Of a stretch of DNA of 64,000 nt, positions 62,153 to 64,000 are shown piece by piece. Source of the DNA: Ixodes scapularis (taxonomy: Eukaryota; Arthropoda; Arachnida; Ixodida; Ixodidae). The notes below the pieces were generated by a model, which saw only the letters and a list, made by a program, of their open reading frames with translations, did not search any database and was not told the origin of the DNA. The translations under genes were made by a program, and so were the position numbers. The DNA lies in the NCBI RefSeq assembly GCF_016920785.2, contig NW_024609835.1, forward strand, positions 170,930,995-170,994,994, given 5' to 3'. Position 1 is the stretch's first letter; every line of letters starts with the position of its first letter.

Positions 62153-63530
62153 TTGCGAAATAGGCGCATTCTTCGAGCCATGTCACAAGACAGAGGCAAT
62201 TCCAACGGCCAACCATCTGCCAGTGGTTCCAACGAACAACTATCTGCTGGTTCAACACCGTCAGCACCGCGGATCAAGAACCGAAAACGGGACCCTCCTT
62301 TTTTCAGTGGCTTAACCGACATCGACGTAACTGATTTGCTCAAGAGTTACGAAAGGGCAAGTCATCACAATCACTAGGATGACGGTTTCAAACTGGGCCA
62401 ATGCAGTGTTTAATTTGACGGGCACTGCATTGCAGTGGTTCGACCATCACGAAGATGAAATCAACTCGTGAGGCGCTTTCACAGCCGCCTTCTCAGACGG
62501 ATTTGGAAAACCTGAACACCGCAAGCAGCAAGCAAAAGATAAACTCGCTCACCGATTTCAGTCCACTGCAGAGTCTTCCACCTGTTACATCGAGGACGTC
62601 CTCCGTCTCTGCTGTAGAGTCGATCCTCAAATGACAGATGAAGACCGAATCCTGCAGGCACCTGTTCAAGAGGCTCTCACAAGACCTCCTCGCCATCGTA
62701 GCTCCCAAATCGCCTACGACGGTTCAACAGCTCATCACCGAGTGCAAGACATATGAGGAGCTACCGAGCACGCGCACCTCAAAACCTCCTTTTGATCGCC
62801 TACCAGAGGTATATATTGCCTGCGTTTCTATTCTTGACCTACGGACTCTGATTCACAATATTATTTGCGAAGAATTGCGATCCTTTTTGGACCACTTCCG
62901 TGCGTCTGCCGACACTCGCCAACTTCGTCCCTAAATGCACAGCGTGTAGAAAGTTGTGCAGGATGAGCTCCGCGCTGAGTTGGGTTCATTTACACCAGCG
63001 ACCCTAACATGCACCTCTGCGCCGCCCGCGCTGCGCTGGTATGCTCAACGCCACACGACCCGCAGCCCTTCTACCTACCACCTCAACCCCCGCTCACGCC
63101 ACGACCACAAACCTCTCGCCAAAAATGCGACATTTGGAGTGCTGACGACCACAGGCCCATCTGTTTCTACTGTTGCACATTCGGTCATTTCGCCCGATAT
63201 TGCCGCCGACAATCGAATGCCAACGAGTACAGACACTTCCCTGAACCACGCCCACGCTATTTTACCGATGACGACGCTCGCCCCTTTGGCAACCAGCCTC
63301 AAAGTCTCACATCGCGACTGCCGCCAAAGCCGATCTCCATCACCGTACCCCCGACGACAGCGTTCGGTGTCGCTCCTCAGCGTCGCCGCTTTAACCAACC
63401 AGACGTCAAACTGAAGCCAGAAGCCTGCGTCGCCCGAAGAGGTCAGGCTGCAGTAGCAAATTGCTATATAAATCTTCCAACTGATGGCCCAACTACTGTT
63501 GCTGTTGAAATAATGGACAAAAGCTTATAG
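62153..63530 (+). pseudogene. Gag remnant with CCHC-type knuckle
   Basis: Pieces in different frames: FFSGLTDIDVTDLL (about 62310), TALQWFDHHEDEI (about 62425), STCYIEDVLRLC (about 62578) and ICFYCCTFGHFARYC with the knuckle Cys-Cys-His-Cys spaced normally (63162-63203). The order matches the Gag of LTR1 (FHGELYEDVEDWL, ARQWYENHE, FTEDVLRLF). At least three frame changes and several stops, so not functional. Confidence 0.75.
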
Positions 63531-63532
63531 CC

Positions 63533-63946
63533 CTCGTCGACACTGGTGCCGCCAAATCATATATTTCTGAGAGTGTTCGCCCACGTTTGCGGAAAGTAAT
63601 GACGCCAGCACCCGGACGCTAGTTACGTATGGGGAATGGAGAATTAATTCAACCTCTCGGATGTTCAACCTTCTCCGTGATCATTGGTGTAAAAATTTAC
63701 ATTGTAGTCTTTACAGTTCTCTCCAGCTGCGTTGCCGATGTAATACTAGGCTGGAACTTCTTGGTATCAACGGATGCCGTAATCGACTGCTGCGAGCGTC
63801 AGCTCCATTTGAACTGTTCTGATATCAAAAATTATCCGGCCTCGCATCCCGTTCTCCTCCGGACTACAACTCTCCTAAGCCTGCCTCAATTGACCTCTCG
63901 TACCGTAACACTCGCGTCCACTTTGCATTTCCAAGACACTTACTGA
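63533..63946 (+). pseudogene. Aspartic protease remnant
   Basis: LVDTGAAKSYIS with the DTG triad at 63539-63547, then after a stop near 63621 a frame with VILGWNFL, the C-terminal flap/hydrophobic signature of retropepsins. The start of pol in a decayed copy. Confidence 0.7.
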
Positions 63947-64000
63947 CTTGTAGAGCCACTACCTACCTGCTTCACGCTGAAGGCCTTGCTTGTACTCTAC

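Larger units (their letters stand above)
62090..64000 (+). mobile_element. Third Gypsy-type element, internal region, decayed, runs off the window
   Basis: Gag remnants, then a zinc knuckle, then protease, in order on the plus strand. The 5' LTR is not delimited; TGGTGGAGGTGC near 62091 might be a primer-binding site just after it, which would place the LTR upstream, over or near the palindrome. RT and later domains would lie beyond 64000. Confidence 0.7.

Overview
This window is intergenic, transposon- and satellite-packed eukaryotic DNA. No host protein gene or functional RNA gene can be supported. The repeat content (CR1/L2-like non-LTR elements with (TAA)n tails, Ty3/Gypsy elements, an RNase H-bearing I-like element, many foldback and MITE-like palindromes) suggests an arthropod. 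A chelicerate such as an ixodid tick is my best guess, made from general familiarity and not from any search.

Layout. 1-6.9 kb: AT-rich DNA with one foldback-like element (1050-1836), a short array rich in TGACGTCA motifs ending in a 19-bp-arm hairpin (5.27-5.43 kb) and a 13-bp-arm hairpin near 6.26 kb. 6.9-27.3 kb: a 'train' of at least eight non-LTR retrotransposon copies, all on the minus strand, head to tail. Nearly every junction is a TAA microsatellite, so each truncated 5' end abuts the tail of the next copy. Two families are mixed: A, with a PHD-finger ORF1 and (TTA)n tail, and B, with a GATT-rich tail. Copy E8 is near full length and starts with 239-bp tandem units. 27.75-28.24 kb: a hAT-like MITE with a perfect 8-bp target duplication. 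28.40-39.87 kb: a complete but decayed Gypsy element with a 4-bp target duplication. Its LTRs carry a tRNA-Gly-like module, and its gag and pol are joined by a GGGAAAC slippery site. Its 3' LTR is split by an intact two-ORF I-like element (34173-39702) with a poly-C tail and a 14-bp target duplication. 39.9-43.7 kb: nested foldback-like inverted pairs built from 15-17-bp tandem motifs.

43.75-60.71 kb: a satellite array of about 80 copies of a 163-bp monomer. Each monomer is itself a near full-length palindrome with MITE-like arms. A young Gypsy-type element that encodes only Gag plus protease (46197-50141, 727-bp LTRs differing at one site seen) sits inside it with a 5-bp target duplication. 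60.7-64 kb: a small element with inverted ends, a TATA/Initiator core promoter and a 99-residue charged-repeat ORF; a ~180-bp near-perfect palindrome; and the start of a third, badly broken Gypsy element that runs off the window.

Only the I-like element looks coding-competent for a whole transposition machinery. E3 keeps an intact ORF2 but a broken ORF1, and the Gag-protease element would need reverse transcriptase and integrase from elsewhere.
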